Origin: Colius striatus
Lineage: Eukaryota > Chordata > Aves > Coliiformes > Coliidae
Direction: 5' to 3'
Assembly: GCF_028858725.1 (NCBI RefSeq)
Contig: NC_084760.1
Location: forward strand, 79,800,367-79,864,366
DNA: 64,000 bases
The position numbers and the translations under genes are program-made. Under the pieces are notes generated by a model that was given only the letters and a program-made list of their open reading frames with translations, did not search any database and was not told the origin of the DNA. This document shows positions 50,765 to 61,838 of the stretch, in pieces (within the stretch, counting starts at the first letter, position 1; every line of letters begins with the position of its first letter).

Positions 50765-50933
50765 CGATCACATAATCTCCAAATCCTATAGTGTTCAGGG
50801 TAATGAAGGAATAGTAGAAGCCTTCTTCATAAGATCAGTCTTCTTTGTCAGAGAACAACTAGTGAGGTAGCAGGAGGAACAGTAAAAAGCCAGTTACCAG
50901 TGCACAGGTCTTAATTAGGAGGGAAGCTTTTTT
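50765..50933 (-). pseudogene. KCNK17: KCNK17 exon 4 (M3, second pore loop) with two stops
   Basis: The exon runs from an acceptor (TTTCTGTTTTACTAG) to a consensus donor (ATCG|GTGAGTAG), 169 bases. Translation gives KASLLIKTCALVTGFLLFLL, then LPH*LFSDKED*SYEEGFYY, then SFITLNTIGFGDYVI, and aligns to KCNK17 without a single gap. The potassium selectivity filter TIGFG (50778-50792) is intact. Two stops break it: TAG at 50859-50861 where the family has Leu at the end of M3, and TGA at 50835-50837 where the family has the Trp of the EGW motif. Each needs one base change (TTG to TAG, TGG to TGA). The preceding EG has become ED, also one base. The gap-free, point-mutated state suggests fairly recent loss. 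Confidence 0.88.
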
Positions 50934-51050
50934 CTAGTAAAACAGAAAGAAAAGATGAGACTGTAACAAGAAGGGTGGCAGGGAAAGTCCAGCTGGGTTT
51001 CTGGTGGAAGATGATGCTGGACTCCATAAAAACACACAAACATTCACAAT

Positions 51051-51381
51051 AGGGATCTTATTAATATTTACAAATATCTAAATGGTGGGTGCCAAGAGGT
51101 TGGGGCATCCCTTTTTTTCTATGGTAGCTAGCAACAGGACAAGGGGTAATGGGATGAAGTTGGAACACAAAAAGTTCCATTTAAACATAAGAAAAAAATA
51201 TTTTACTGTGAGGGTGGGGGAGCCCTGGCACAGGCTGCCCAGAGGGGTTGTGGAGTCTCCTTCCTTGGAGGTCTTCAAGACCCGCCTGGTTCCTGTGTGA
51301 CCTGATCTAGGTTGACCTGCTTCTGCAGGGGTGTTGGACTAGTTGATCTCTAAAGGTCCCTTCCAACCCTATGATTCTATG
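51051..51381 (+). mobile_element. CR1 LINE 3' end in KCNK17 intron 3
   Basis: The right edge ends TTCCAACCCTATGATTCTATG, the CR1 3' terminus, so this copy is on the plus strand, opposite to the KCNK17 remnant. Its plus frame at 51082-51300 reads NRTRGNGMKLEHKKFHLNIR and WHRLPRGVVESPSLEVFKTR, the C-terminal end of CR1 ORF2. It is 5'-truncated at ATCTTATTAATATTTAC and lies about 120 bases from the exon 4 acceptor. It is very similar to 61066-61838. Confidence 0.95.
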
Positions 51382-54300
51382 TTCCACTAGAGTAAACAGT
51401 GTGGCTCTCAGTCAACACAAAATGTGCATCACCTTCATGAGTCCTAAATTCATGGCAGTTTAAAGTCTATTCCACAATTGTAACTTACATGTGCAATTCT
51501 AACTATGACTGATGATAAACAGATCAAATATTTTAGGACTGTGCATAGCTCTAAGGCTCTGGTACTTCTGTTGCTGTAGGGGAAGCCATTCATCACAGAA
51601 TTTCCCTCAATTAATAAACAACCTTATCTGACACCTCATAGGGCTGTCAAAATAAATTTATTTACTTCCAGTTATTCCTGAATATTATTGCCTTTTGGCC
51701 AAACAGGTAGGCAGGCTGTCCTTGTTAGTCAGAGGATCCCAAATACCATACAATGTCCCTTCTGTCTTCTCTTTCCTGAACTTGAGGGTGGGGCATACCC
51801 ATCCACATTGCTTACCCACCAGCAAATCACCTCCTCTAGGTGCCTAGCACAATACTGAACCCCCAACAGCCAAATTTCTTTCATGAGTACAAAGTTCAAG
51901 GAAACCCCAAAGAATGCAAACAAGACACAGAAGATTCAACCATCCACAGTGCTGGGGCTCAGGTTCCCATAGCCTAGTCAGGGAAGAAATGAGGTGTTAA
52001 ATCTAAAATATTCTTTGCTTGCCCTCCTACTCTGGAGGGCTGGACGTCCATTTTCTACAAAAGTTAGATGAGAAGGTCACTGCTCCAAAAGGACCTTTTT
52101 TTTATTATAAATAACTGTAAGTTACATCCATTGTTTGTCATATCCTATTGCAATCTGGAAAATGACATTTCTTTCCCTGCCAATTTTATTTAGTTCCTTT
52201 TCCATTTACCAGCGAATTTCCTCTCCCCTACCCACTGTCCTGGCTAGGATCTGACGTAAATGCAAAACTTCCGTTCAGTTCAGTTCTTGCAAGCATTGTT
52301 GGCATGGTGTTTGCTGGTAAAATGATTCTGCCTGGCTATCAGATGGTCTCTGAATAAAAACAATGGTGTTTCAACTATAACAACCACCTTTTTCTACCTT
52401 TGCCTCACAGAACTAGTGAACTTAACACTGCCTCCTTGCTTATATTCCTCTTTTGTGCTACAACTACGACATACACCTCATGCTTAAATCGTCAAAATGT
52501 TAGCCTAGAGTCATTAAACTCAGAAAAATTGTTTAGTCTGAGTAAAATGCTTCCATTTAAGACCTAAAAGAAAAATAAGAATTTGAAATTTTGCCTTTTT
52601 TTTCTAATTGTATGAACTGGTCTAACAAAAGGTACTGCCCTACAAGCACCGCCTTGCTTCTATCCTTAGACCACCATGGCTTCAACATCAGTGTTGTAAT
52701 ATTTGTCTTTATTGCCCATTTTTTCTTTTAAAAATGTCTGGTAAATTGACAGACTTTCACTTCTGTAATTTCATGCTTTTTTTTTTTTGCCACAGGAAAG
52801 TCAGATTTAACTGTGGTTTATTTCACAAGATGCTTTTTAACATGTGGGAAGGGCTAGCACACGACAAGCATTTTAACAGTGACTTAAATTGTCAGGGACG
52901 TATGGCCTTGACTACATTTCAAAAGTCACCTCCACTCATTAGAGATTTGAGTATGCCCATGCACAAGATTGACATAACCTGTCAAAACTTATCTTTTCAC
53001 CACAAATAACACTATCTCACTCCCAGTGACACCCAACTGTTGGCACAGTGCAAGCACAGAAGTCTCCCATCACTGATGCCTTGGCTACAGTGCTTGTAGC
53101 TGGTGTAGCTCAGGACAAATAAGCAGCCCCCAGGAGGGAGAGGTCAAAGGGCTGGGCTGCCTACACGAGCTATGTCAGATGCAAACATCTGCAGCTGACT
53201 AGATGGAGTCCCACACGAGCTGCAGTAAACCGCTGGTCAACAATGTAGGGAGGTGTGTGACTATGAGCCTGGGATACGTACACATTCTGTGCTGACAAAA
53301 ACCTCTCGCCATGGACAACTCTGCAAGCCGTATGCACTTTCACAAGAAACTACCCCCAGAAAAAGGTCTGACAGCAAACTATTTCACAGTATGCATATAG
53401 GCTGTTTTTTCATCTCCTTCCTACTCCAACTAATTCAAAATTCTACTGTCTGGAGGAGTTTCCCTCCAATAATTTTAGGCTTGAATGATTTGTGAGCCCC
53501 TGAGTTTAAGGTGTATGGTAACACACAGCATACGTCCAGAGCAATGGTCCCAGGAGCCTGTCTCTGGGAGGGGGCAGAATAGCCCCTGGAAAGAATGAGA
53601 TGCTGTTACATAACTAGAGGTTGTTTTGAAATAGTCAAACAAAGGAGCTATTTTAAGACTGTACTGTACAGCAAGCCTCCATTCCAGTGCTTTTAAAATG
53701 TTCTTCACTTACAAGCAGCTCTGCAATGTTTATGCATCTTCCCCCCCCATGCCCCACCCCTCCTCAAACATGTAATTGCTGACTTCTGCCAGCTTTCACC
53801 ATTTCTAGACTAACAGCTGTAATAAACGAGACACATGTAGGCAAGTACATCTGGCAGATCAAGTTTTAACCGTTAAAAAGCTCAAGTAGGAATGGGTAAA
53901 TGGGATTTGCCCCCTTCAGCAAATGGAATGAGGGTAACCAGTGTCTTATATCAATTGTAGGCTATACATTAGAAGATCTGAACTAAGTTCAAAGACTAAA
54001 ACAAACTATGGGTAGTTGTCATGAGCCTGCTCATGAGATATCACCTGGTACATGCTTGTAACAAGAGACAGAGGGATATTCACTAAAACCTATATAGAGG
54101 ACAAAGTGTTTTCACCGAAGTAGATTAATCAAATGCCTGCATAGCTTGTTTTGTTTCAAAATCAAGTGCAATGTAACGTAATATTCCTTAGAAGCAGCAA
54201 AATAAGAGTGGTTTTATTTCTAAATGTTCATCTCTGCATGCTTTAACTCATGTGCTTCTGTTGCAAATATTAAGTAAATTCAGTTTTGTTTTCCTGCTTG

Positions 54301-55939
54301 TCTATTACATTCCTGTACATAAGGGATTCAGAGGCTCTGCAGATTTGTTAAGGGGAAGAGGCTGACGTGTAAGTTACAGACTATTAGTAAATGATCTCTT
54401 TATTCATAAGACAGTATCCTACTTGTGGCATTCCCAATTCAGCTGAGGTAACTGCAACTTCCTACTACCCAGAATGGGAGGTTTGTATGGCTCCCATTCT
54501 CACTGTCTGGATGTTAAAGCAGTATTTTAAGCAAAAAGCACTTAGAAGGAAAAAAAGTGTCATTCATAGGCTGGAAGACATTTGCAAATTCACCAGATAA
54601 TTTCATCTGTAGGGTCAAAAACCCAGAATTTGATTTAAAAAAATTTCTTTAACCAGTAAGTTTATGAGTGGTTTGAGCATTCAAATACATTTTTTGGCAT
54701 ATTTGATTTAATATTTTCTCCTCTCTGAGTTGACAGAAGCCATCATTTCCCACAGAAATGACCTAATCCCATGTTTACAGAAAGCTCTTGTTGACAGTAT
54801 TTTGGTTTGAACACACAGACACCCAGAGAAACTTGGGAGCCAAGTGCTTCACTTAACACACAACTGTCTGATCCATGGGGCCACTGGGCAGTTCAACGAA
54901 GGGTGCTAGTTCTAGGATTACTTTATTTTGCATTACACATTTAAATACTCAGAGAAGGAGTCTCCACTTGGCAGCTGGAGTGATTTTCAGTGAGCCATAA
55001 TCCCCTTTCTCCCAGGCACAGGAGGAAATCGCTCATTGGTCTCCTATGCCTTCAGGGAGGTGTCTGAAACACCAAGCTGTTCTCACCATCAACTCTTCCT
55101 CTTAACACTTTTCAGAAGATCTAAATTTTTTTATTTCCTCTCCCTCTCACCTTGTGGTCCTTACAAGTAACCTGTCTGTTTTAATCTGGGCTAAATGAAG
55201 GTTTTGTTCATTATGAATTCAAATGTTGCATTGATAAACAATTAAAATATTAAAATCTGGATTAGATGGAAAAAAAATTCTTATAGTTGAGCAGACAAAG
55301 TGGAAAAAAACCCAACATAAACCTATTGATTAGTCACCCAACCTTAAGATACATCTGTCTGGTTCCTGAAAATGTGAGCATGGACACAACTTAGCTGGAA
55401 GGAGTCCCTGATAAAGCCTTCAGTAACCTGATCTGACCTCATAGCTGATTGTTTTAACCAGCAGCTTGCACTACAGACCTTCTGAGGGGGCAGGAAACCT
55501 GAAATATCCTATGATCCCGATTTTCAAAGGTCATTTGGTACTGCCTACATTCAACAGAACATCAGCAAGTCCATGGTTCCTACCCTCCGTGATACTTTTG
55601 TCTCCATGAGCACTAGCTATACAAAACAAATTAATGTGCTTGGCTTCTCAAGCTTCTTGTGAGATCTCGCATGATACCCACCAAGTCTGCTCTAAGTTCA
55701 GGAATATTTGGCAGCTGGACACAGGCACTGAGCTCAGAACACCCAATATGGGAAGTCACAGTTACATCCAATTCATCCATCCATGGAGGATGACTTTGCT
55801 AAGGCCTCCCAATTGTGTCGGAGACAGGAACAGCACTCAGAGGCCTCAAGCAGCTCCAGAGTACTTGCTTTGGCATCTCAGTTTTATGAATAGAACAAAA
55901 CAATTAAACAACTGGTTTTAAAAGCAAGTAGTGTCAGAA
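51382..55939. other. KCNK17 intron 3, no feature recognised
   Basis: About 4.5 kb between the exon 4 and exon 3 remnants. No repeat family is recognised. A C8 run lies near 53742-53749 and a moderately CpG-containing stretch at about 53180-53340. Confidence 0.45.
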
Positions 55940-56045
55940 TCTCAAGAACTGTCTTACATGGGGAAGCTCATTGGGATCCTGGCAGTCTGGACCAGGGCAT
56001 GTGTGGAAGATGCTATTCATTTTATTTGGTGCTGTAAAGAAGTAG
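55940..56045 (-). pseudogene. KCNK17: KCNK17 exon 3 (M2 region) eroded remnant
   Basis: The block lies between exons 2 and 4 on the same strand. Reading GCA CCA AAT AAA ATG AAT AGC ATC TTC gives APNKMNSIF, which fits the family pattern (S/A)PNTM..R(L/I)F just after the first selectivity filter. Downstream GCCCTGGT and GGATCCC match the codons for ALV and GIP of M2, but the bases between them have changed length, so the frame is lost. Next, NELPHVRQF in another frame resembles NRLGHLMQQ. The GYG filter codons themselves are not recognisable. The block 55958-56031 is also bounded by an AG (TCTTTACAG) and a GTAAGA. Similarity is patchy; the position and order support it. Confidence 0.42.
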
Positions 56046-59000
56046 AGACCAGTAACTAAGGCTGGTAGGCTGAATGACATGTTTGGACAGAATTATTTAA
56101 CAGTTTCAGCCCTGTGAAGTTCCAGAAACATAAAAATTTGATTGCACACTCCTTCAGTGAGTGAAAGGTCAGAAAAATGCTTGGCATGAGTGCTGCAATC
56201 TTTTTCTACTTGTTGTATTTGTATTGTGTATACACTGGAAGCTGTATAGTGGGTTTAATCTCAACAGGACAAAATGGCATGCAGACAAGGAAAGCAGACC
56301 AAATTTGCCAGTGCTCAGCACTCAGAGTCACATCCTCTGAAATGTCTTCTATTCGCACATCCACCAGTGACCTCCCATGGACCGTTACGCCATGTCCTAC
56401 TTGGCCAAGCCTGGGGAGCAGCTCTGTCAGCAGGCAGGGAGAAGATCAATATACCAAAGGTCTATACCAAAGGCCCTAGTCTGTTATTCCGTGTTTTAAC
56501 TGCTTCGGGACATCAAGTTACTTTAACTGTATTTCCCACTTAGCCAGCAATGAGCAGAACCTTGGCCATTTCTCAGGATCTTCACCACATACTGAGCAGC
56601 ACTACAGAGGGTCAAAGTCCTGGAGAAACTCTTGCTAACCCAAAGCCCTACACTGACAGAACTTCACAGCCTTGAACTGGCTGGGTTTTTTTTTTTATTC
56701 CCATGGCAATAATTTGTGATTGCCAAGATACTAAATGTCTGTGACAATGTACTATATACCATCCCCTACTTTTTGCCATCTCCAGATCCTTTGGAGGTTT
56801 GGTGTTAAGAGCTATTATACTATGTTCAGAAAGGAAAGACAGGAGGAAGATCTTTCCCTTTCTTTCTTCACTGGGAGATTGTTTACTTGATTTACTACTC
56901 TTTTAAAAGGGCTTTTGAAATGCATACAAACGAGTACTTAGCTTTGCCATCAGAAAACAGGAAGCACCTCTAGGTAATGACATCCACCCACACAAGATAA
57001 AGAGAGACTTTCAGGTTAGAGAGGACAAACTCTTCCTTCAACTCCTGAGCTAGCACAGGCAGCCTCAGACTTATCATAAATCCTTTCCCTAGCACCTTCG
57101 CTGAAGTTACACCACCCTGTGGTCGTTTGACTTTAGGCACTTTTATCTCGTGCCCCCTCTGAACTCGCTTTGATCTCTTAGTCCAAACTTACAAGGGGGA
57201 CAGTAAACACAGAAAGCAGAGACTTTCTGTCCTCAAGGGATAAAGATGTCTGAGAGATAAAACTGACAGTAAGTTAGCTTCTCTTTCTTTAATTATGTTT
57301 AGTGCTACAGCTCTAAAGGAACTCTGAAGATGGTTCCGAAGAGGGCATTGAAGAGAGGTTTCCTATGGAAACATCTGTAGAAAATGATGTAACATGCAAG
57401 ATATGGGATAATATGACATGTGAAATACAGCAATGAAGATGGCACAGAAGCATAACAACAGGGAGAAGGAATCAGCAAAAGGCCAGGCTGTCCATCCTAT
57501 ATGATCAAGTTATAAATTCAATTCCATTCAAATGATGAGATTGGCCAAAAACTACATAGGCTTTGGGGCACTTCTTTAAAAAACAGATTATGTTTCATGC
57601 ATACTTGTTCTTTAAATCTGTGGTATTAGGGTACCAAGAGTGTCTAGCCTGCAGGTTAAAACTTTGCTTTGCTTTTAAAGCAAAATTTGCATACTGCTTT
57701 TAATCACCTATGGAAATATAGGAAGCTCTCATTTAAGTGGAAGAAGAGTACAGCACAAATTATGTGGTACTAAGAAACATGAGGATTCAAACTTTGTCAG
57801 TGGGGAAAGAAGCTAATGTCCCTCAGTTGGTGTTAATGAGGAAAAAGCTATCATCCCTTCCTGTAATCCAGTGAGAGTGTTCTAGTGAGGACTTGAAAAA
57901 TGCACCAAGCCTTCTAAAGAGGGTTAAAGCACCTAAAGCAGAAAACAGATGTTGATGGGGTGTAAAGAGCATCTCATAAAGGAAAGTGATGAATGTAAAA
58001 GTGATAATAGCTTTGCCAATGATAATAGCTTTGCCAGTGCTATTTGAAAAAATGAAGAAAAAATTGTGATGTAAAAGCCACAAAGATACTAGATCACTTA
58101 AGAGGCCAGCAAGGCACGAATAGCGTTAGCCGCAGAAACGAATATAGAAGAGACAAATAGGACAAAGAAGGACTTACAGTAGCCTGAACATATGGAGTAG
58201 AGTCCACATGGTTTATTCAGCAAAATCTTTATGTAGCATCCCTAAATTCCTGAGAATCTCTCTTCCCCATTACCATTCAAATTCTGTTCTTTCTGAACTA
58301 ATCTGCCAGAATGTCTTGTTTTTTTAACATCTATAAGGTAATATTGTAAAGCTGGACCTGTTCCACAGACACAAATACCTCAAGGAACCCTTATCAAATA
58401 GCCTTCTCAGCTCTATCATTTACCCCATAGCCATACCTTACACACAAAGCTTCCTACTGTGAATCACTCTTCTGAACTTGACTGAGTTCTTTGGAAAAGA
58501 TCATCAATTATCCCTCTCAGTCATGCAGTGATGTTTGGGTCAACAAGGCTGCACCAGCCACTATTTCAAGAACTTGCATAAAAAAAAGAAGACTGGTAGC
58601 AGACTCAAGGTGAGGCTCCCTGTGGCCATCTCTACTTTTCTACAGCATACTGTGATTAAGAGTGGTAAGACACTAGTCTGTATGCAATTAACAATTTAAC
58701 TTGAAAAAGCAAAATCAAGAGCCAGATTATCTGAAATTCTCTGCATAGAGGTGACTCATAAAGCATTTGTAACTCCACGATCAAAGAACCATGAACAAGT
58801 TCCTAGAGTCACAGCGTCAGCTTTAGAATGATGAGGTAGGAAGCCGTAATATTTGGTTCTTTATTTGCTCCCTGCTATCAAGTCATTGTCTCTCACCCCT
58901 CCAGTCACAACAACAAAGAGTTTATTTAAAGAAAAAAGGAAATAGTAGCTCAAGCTTCTGTGGAGTAAAGTCCAGAAATGTTTCGTCTAGATCTCTGCCA

Positions 59001-60251
59001 ACATCACAAAACCTCCTTATATTTTAACATGAAAAATATTATTCTTCTTGAATATCGTTAAATTGGTCGTGATAAAACAGAGTCACTCTGACAGTTTAGA
59101 AACCGATCAGGATTAACCACTGAGGCAAGCAAAGCAGCTCTGTTCAGATGCTGCTTTGTACCAAGGACTGGAAGGAACTGTCCGGCTCTACGCTGGAAAC
59201 TCACAGCCCGTGTAGCCCTGTCTAACGAGCCTCCACTGCCATCATCTGGTACAACTCGAACCTGGCAGTACAACACACCAAACGTAGCTCGCAACCACAA
59301 GACGTGCGCAAATGAACACGGCAGAAAGATGTATTGAGTCACAGAAATGTGACACCCTCCCACCTTCACCAAGCTCATTTACGAGCTTAATGTACTGAAG
59401 TCAATGTCTCTTTAATAAATCAAAAGAATGATCCACCCCAGTACACAAAGAAAATTCTCAACCTAAAAGTGCACTTGAAATTGAAGAGAGCTGACAGACT
59501 CAGCACAAATCAGGAAACCCATGAGAGTTTTTTGCTATTTAGCAACAATCTCTCCACATACTCTCCTCCCATGGTTTTTATAATACTGGATCGCACCATA
59601 AGAAATAGACATTAGTTATTAGTTATATTACTTGTGTTGAGGACATGCACTGACAATAGCTTCTGCCTTAAGTAACACTGTACTTAAATACAATTTTTTG
59701 TTTCCATTCTCTGGCCATTCCAGTTTATTTCCATCATTTCTTCATGGCTTTGCATTACTCATTTGCTGAAACCTGACTCAACTGAATTGCTTCATTTATC
59801 CAGCTATTAGACTTTCACCCAAACAAGCAGGTCCCCATCCGATACATGTCATAATTAACAGGAATAATTCATAAGTACAGTTTCCAAAGATTTAACAGTC
59901 AATATTAAAGAGTTTTTCCAAGATAATTCCCTCCTCTTGTGACAAGAAAAGCTATTTTCAACACACAATTCACTTCAAGTCTCTCAGAGTAAGCTTGGGT
60001 AAGTACAGGCAGTGAAGCACCATGAAGTTTAGGCCTCCAAAACTGTATAACTCCACAGGAATATGTACCAAGCTAATGATCCATATAACTGATTGGTTAG
60101 AGACAATTACTGTGCTGGCACTGACAACAAATTTCTAGGGCTAAGTTCACAGGTGTTACCTATTGCACGATATAGACAAGCTACATGAAGCCCCACAGGT
60201 TCTCATTCACCGTCCTTTCCCAAGGTGTCCCTGTGAGCAGGGAACTCTTAC
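56046..60251. other. KCNK17 intron 2, no repeat family recognised
   Basis: About 4.2 kb. It holds an 18-bp tandem duplication (58003-58038) and a CpG-dense patch (about 59040-59390), reported separately. No other exon is seen. Confidence 0.45.
58003..58038. repeat. 18-bp tandem duplication
   Basis: Two copies of GATAATAGCTTTGCCAAT differ at one base. Confidence 0.85.
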
Positions 60252-60363
60252 CAACGGTTGTTATTGCAGAGATGGAGAAGAAAGAGCCACTGAAGTCCCA
60301 CCTGCCCAGGCGAATGCTGTTTCCCTGGAGGGTTATGCCACTCCTGTAGGCTTGGATGGTACC
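60252..60363 (-). pseudogene. KCNK17: KCNK17 exon 2 (first pore loop), open but part of a dead gene
   Basis: The exon runs from a good acceptor (TTGTTTCTTTGCAG) to a consensus donor (ACCGTTG|GTAAGAG), 112 bases. The 37 codons read GTIQAYRSGITLQGNSIRLG, then RWDFSGSFFSISAITTV, with the G of the filter GYG split across the junction, as in the family. It matches the KCNK17 segment VQAYKNG....GRW..GSFFFS.S.ITT(I/V)G. No stop or frameshift is present. It is one residue shorter than the human protein between the conserved Trp and the filter (two Phe where human has three), which may be a real lineage difference or an in-frame loss. Exon 1 is not found upstream. By itself the exon could still be spliced, but the rest of the gene cannot be translated through. 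Confidence 0.9.
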
Positions 60364-61065
60364 CTGCAAAGAAACAATAGTGTGAAATTCACAAACCCTC
60401 TTATGGAAAGTTCAAATGCTGGCGGGTAAAATCACAAATTACAACTACTTCTATCTGTTGTTTCCTTTTTAGTAGAGGATATCTTGTGCCTTAGAGACCA
60501 AAGGGCTAAGTGGTTAGAAAAGCCAAAAGCCAGAATATTGGTTCTAAGGAAAGGGCATCTACAGAATAAAAGAAAGTTGCACATGTGTATGATTGATCAT
60601 ACAGGTAAATGTGGACGAGACTGGATAGCAAGAACTACCTACAGGGAGCCTAGAAAAATAGTTACTAAAACTGCCTTATGACATACTCATTAGAAAGAGA
60701 TGAGATCCAGATGAGATATTCTGATGGCAGAAGTCCCAGAGCAGCACATATACATACACATGTAAATAATATAGAACCCTTGTGTATAAGGGGGAGGAAT
60801 GTATGTGGTGTGATGTAAGAGGTGAAGACTACACAAGATGGTCAGTTTACTAGTACTGGGAAATATGTCCCCATATCAGACTATAAATATGAATAATTAT
60901 CTTAGATTAGTATGACGCCTGATTCTGTTCAATCCACCCACAAAAGACTCAGTCACCATGCTAAAGTGTGTAGTTATGCCAAAATAAGACATCAGATGTC
61001 TTAACAGTGCCCACATCTGACTATACTTTCTCATACCAATAAAATTAATGACATTGAACGGAGTT
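60364..61065. other. KCNK17 intron 1 or upstream sequence
   Basis: No exon or repeat is recognised. The sequence MKYLS-type short frames here have no similarity I can name. Confidence 0.45.
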
Positions 61066-61838
61066 GTTGGGCAGAGAGGAACCTCATGAGGTTCAACAAG
61101 GACAAGTGCAGAGTGGGAAGGAACAACCCCATGCACTGGTACAGGCTGGGGGTTGAACTGCTGAAGAGCAGCTCTGCAGAGGGAGACCTGGGAGTCCTGA
61201 TTGATAATAAGCTAAACATGAGCCAGCAATGTGCCCTCGTGGCCAAGAAGGCCAATGGCATCCTGGGATGCATCAAGAAGAGTGTGGCCAGCAGGTCAAG
61301 GGAGGTTCTTCTGCCCCTCTACTCTGCCCTGGTGAGGCCTCATCTGGAGCCCTTTGTCCAGTTATGGGCTCCTCAGCAAAAGAGAGACAGAGAAATTCTG
61401 GAGAGAGTCCAGCATAGGGCCACCAAGATGATCAGGGGACTGGAACATCTTTCATACAAGGAAAGGCTGTGGGAACTGGGGCTGTTTAGTCTGGAGGAGA
61501 TTGAGGGGGGATCTCATTAATATTTACAAATATCTAAAGGGTGGGTGTCAGAAGGTTGGGGCATCCCTTTTTTCCTATAGGAGCAACAGGACAAGGGCTA
61601 ATGGGATGAAGCTGCAACACAAAAAGTTCCATTTAAACATAAGAAAAAACTATTTCACTGTTCAGGTGAGGGAGCCCTGGCACAGGCTGCCCAGAGGGGT
61701 TGTGGAGTCCTCTTCCTTGGAAGTCTTCAAGACCCGCCTGGACATGTTCCTATACGACCTGATCCAGGTTAACCTGCTTCTGCAGGGGAGTTGGACTAGA
61801 TGATCTAAAGGTCCCTTCCAACCCCTACCATTCTATGA
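61066..61838 (+). mobile_element. CR1 LINE 3' fragment with ORF2 C-terminus
   Basis: The copy begins inside ORF2 (GGGCAGAGAGGAACCTCATGAGG) and ends with the CR1 terminus CCTACCATTCTATG on the plus strand. The frame at 61086-61520 reads [40 protein letters not shown] and [20 protein letters not shown], and continues after a frameshift at 61501-61803 (NRTRANGMKLQHKKFHLNIR). It is one of the best-preserved copies in the window, of the same subfamily as 51051-51381. Confidence 0.95.

Larger units (their letters stand above)
50233..60363 (-). pseudogene. KCNK17: KCNK17 (TALK-2) potassium channel pseudogene
   Basis: KCNK17 encodes a plasma-membrane two-pore-domain (K2P) leak potassium channel with four membrane segments and two pore loops. 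Minus-strand blocks here match its exons 2 to 4 in order and in splice phase: the first pore loop (60252-60363), an eroded M2 region (about 55940-56045), and M3 with the second pore loop (50765-50933). A weak exon 5 candidate follows. KCNK17 is chosen over the paralogues KCNK16 and KCNK5 because of IQAYRSGITLQGN plus GRWDF in exon 2 and GDYVIG in exon 4. Exon 4 has two stops and exon 3 is frameshifted, so no channel can be made. Exon 1 was not found. Introns of about 4.2 and 5.0 kb separate exons 2, 3 and 4, which rules out a processed copy. In other vertebrates KCNK5, KCNK17 and KCNK16 are neighbours; neither neighbour is visible here. Confidence 0.8.

Noticed and set aside
54985..55010. YGSL on the minus strand as the start of KCNK17 exon 3
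   Set aside because: No AG acceptor precedes it and similarity stops after four residues. The block at 55940-56045 fits better.
59058..59378. 106-codon minus-strand frame in KCNK17 intron 2
   Set aside because: No recognisable domain, no fitting splice borders, and no similarity to any K2P exon. Only the CpG density is kept as an observation.
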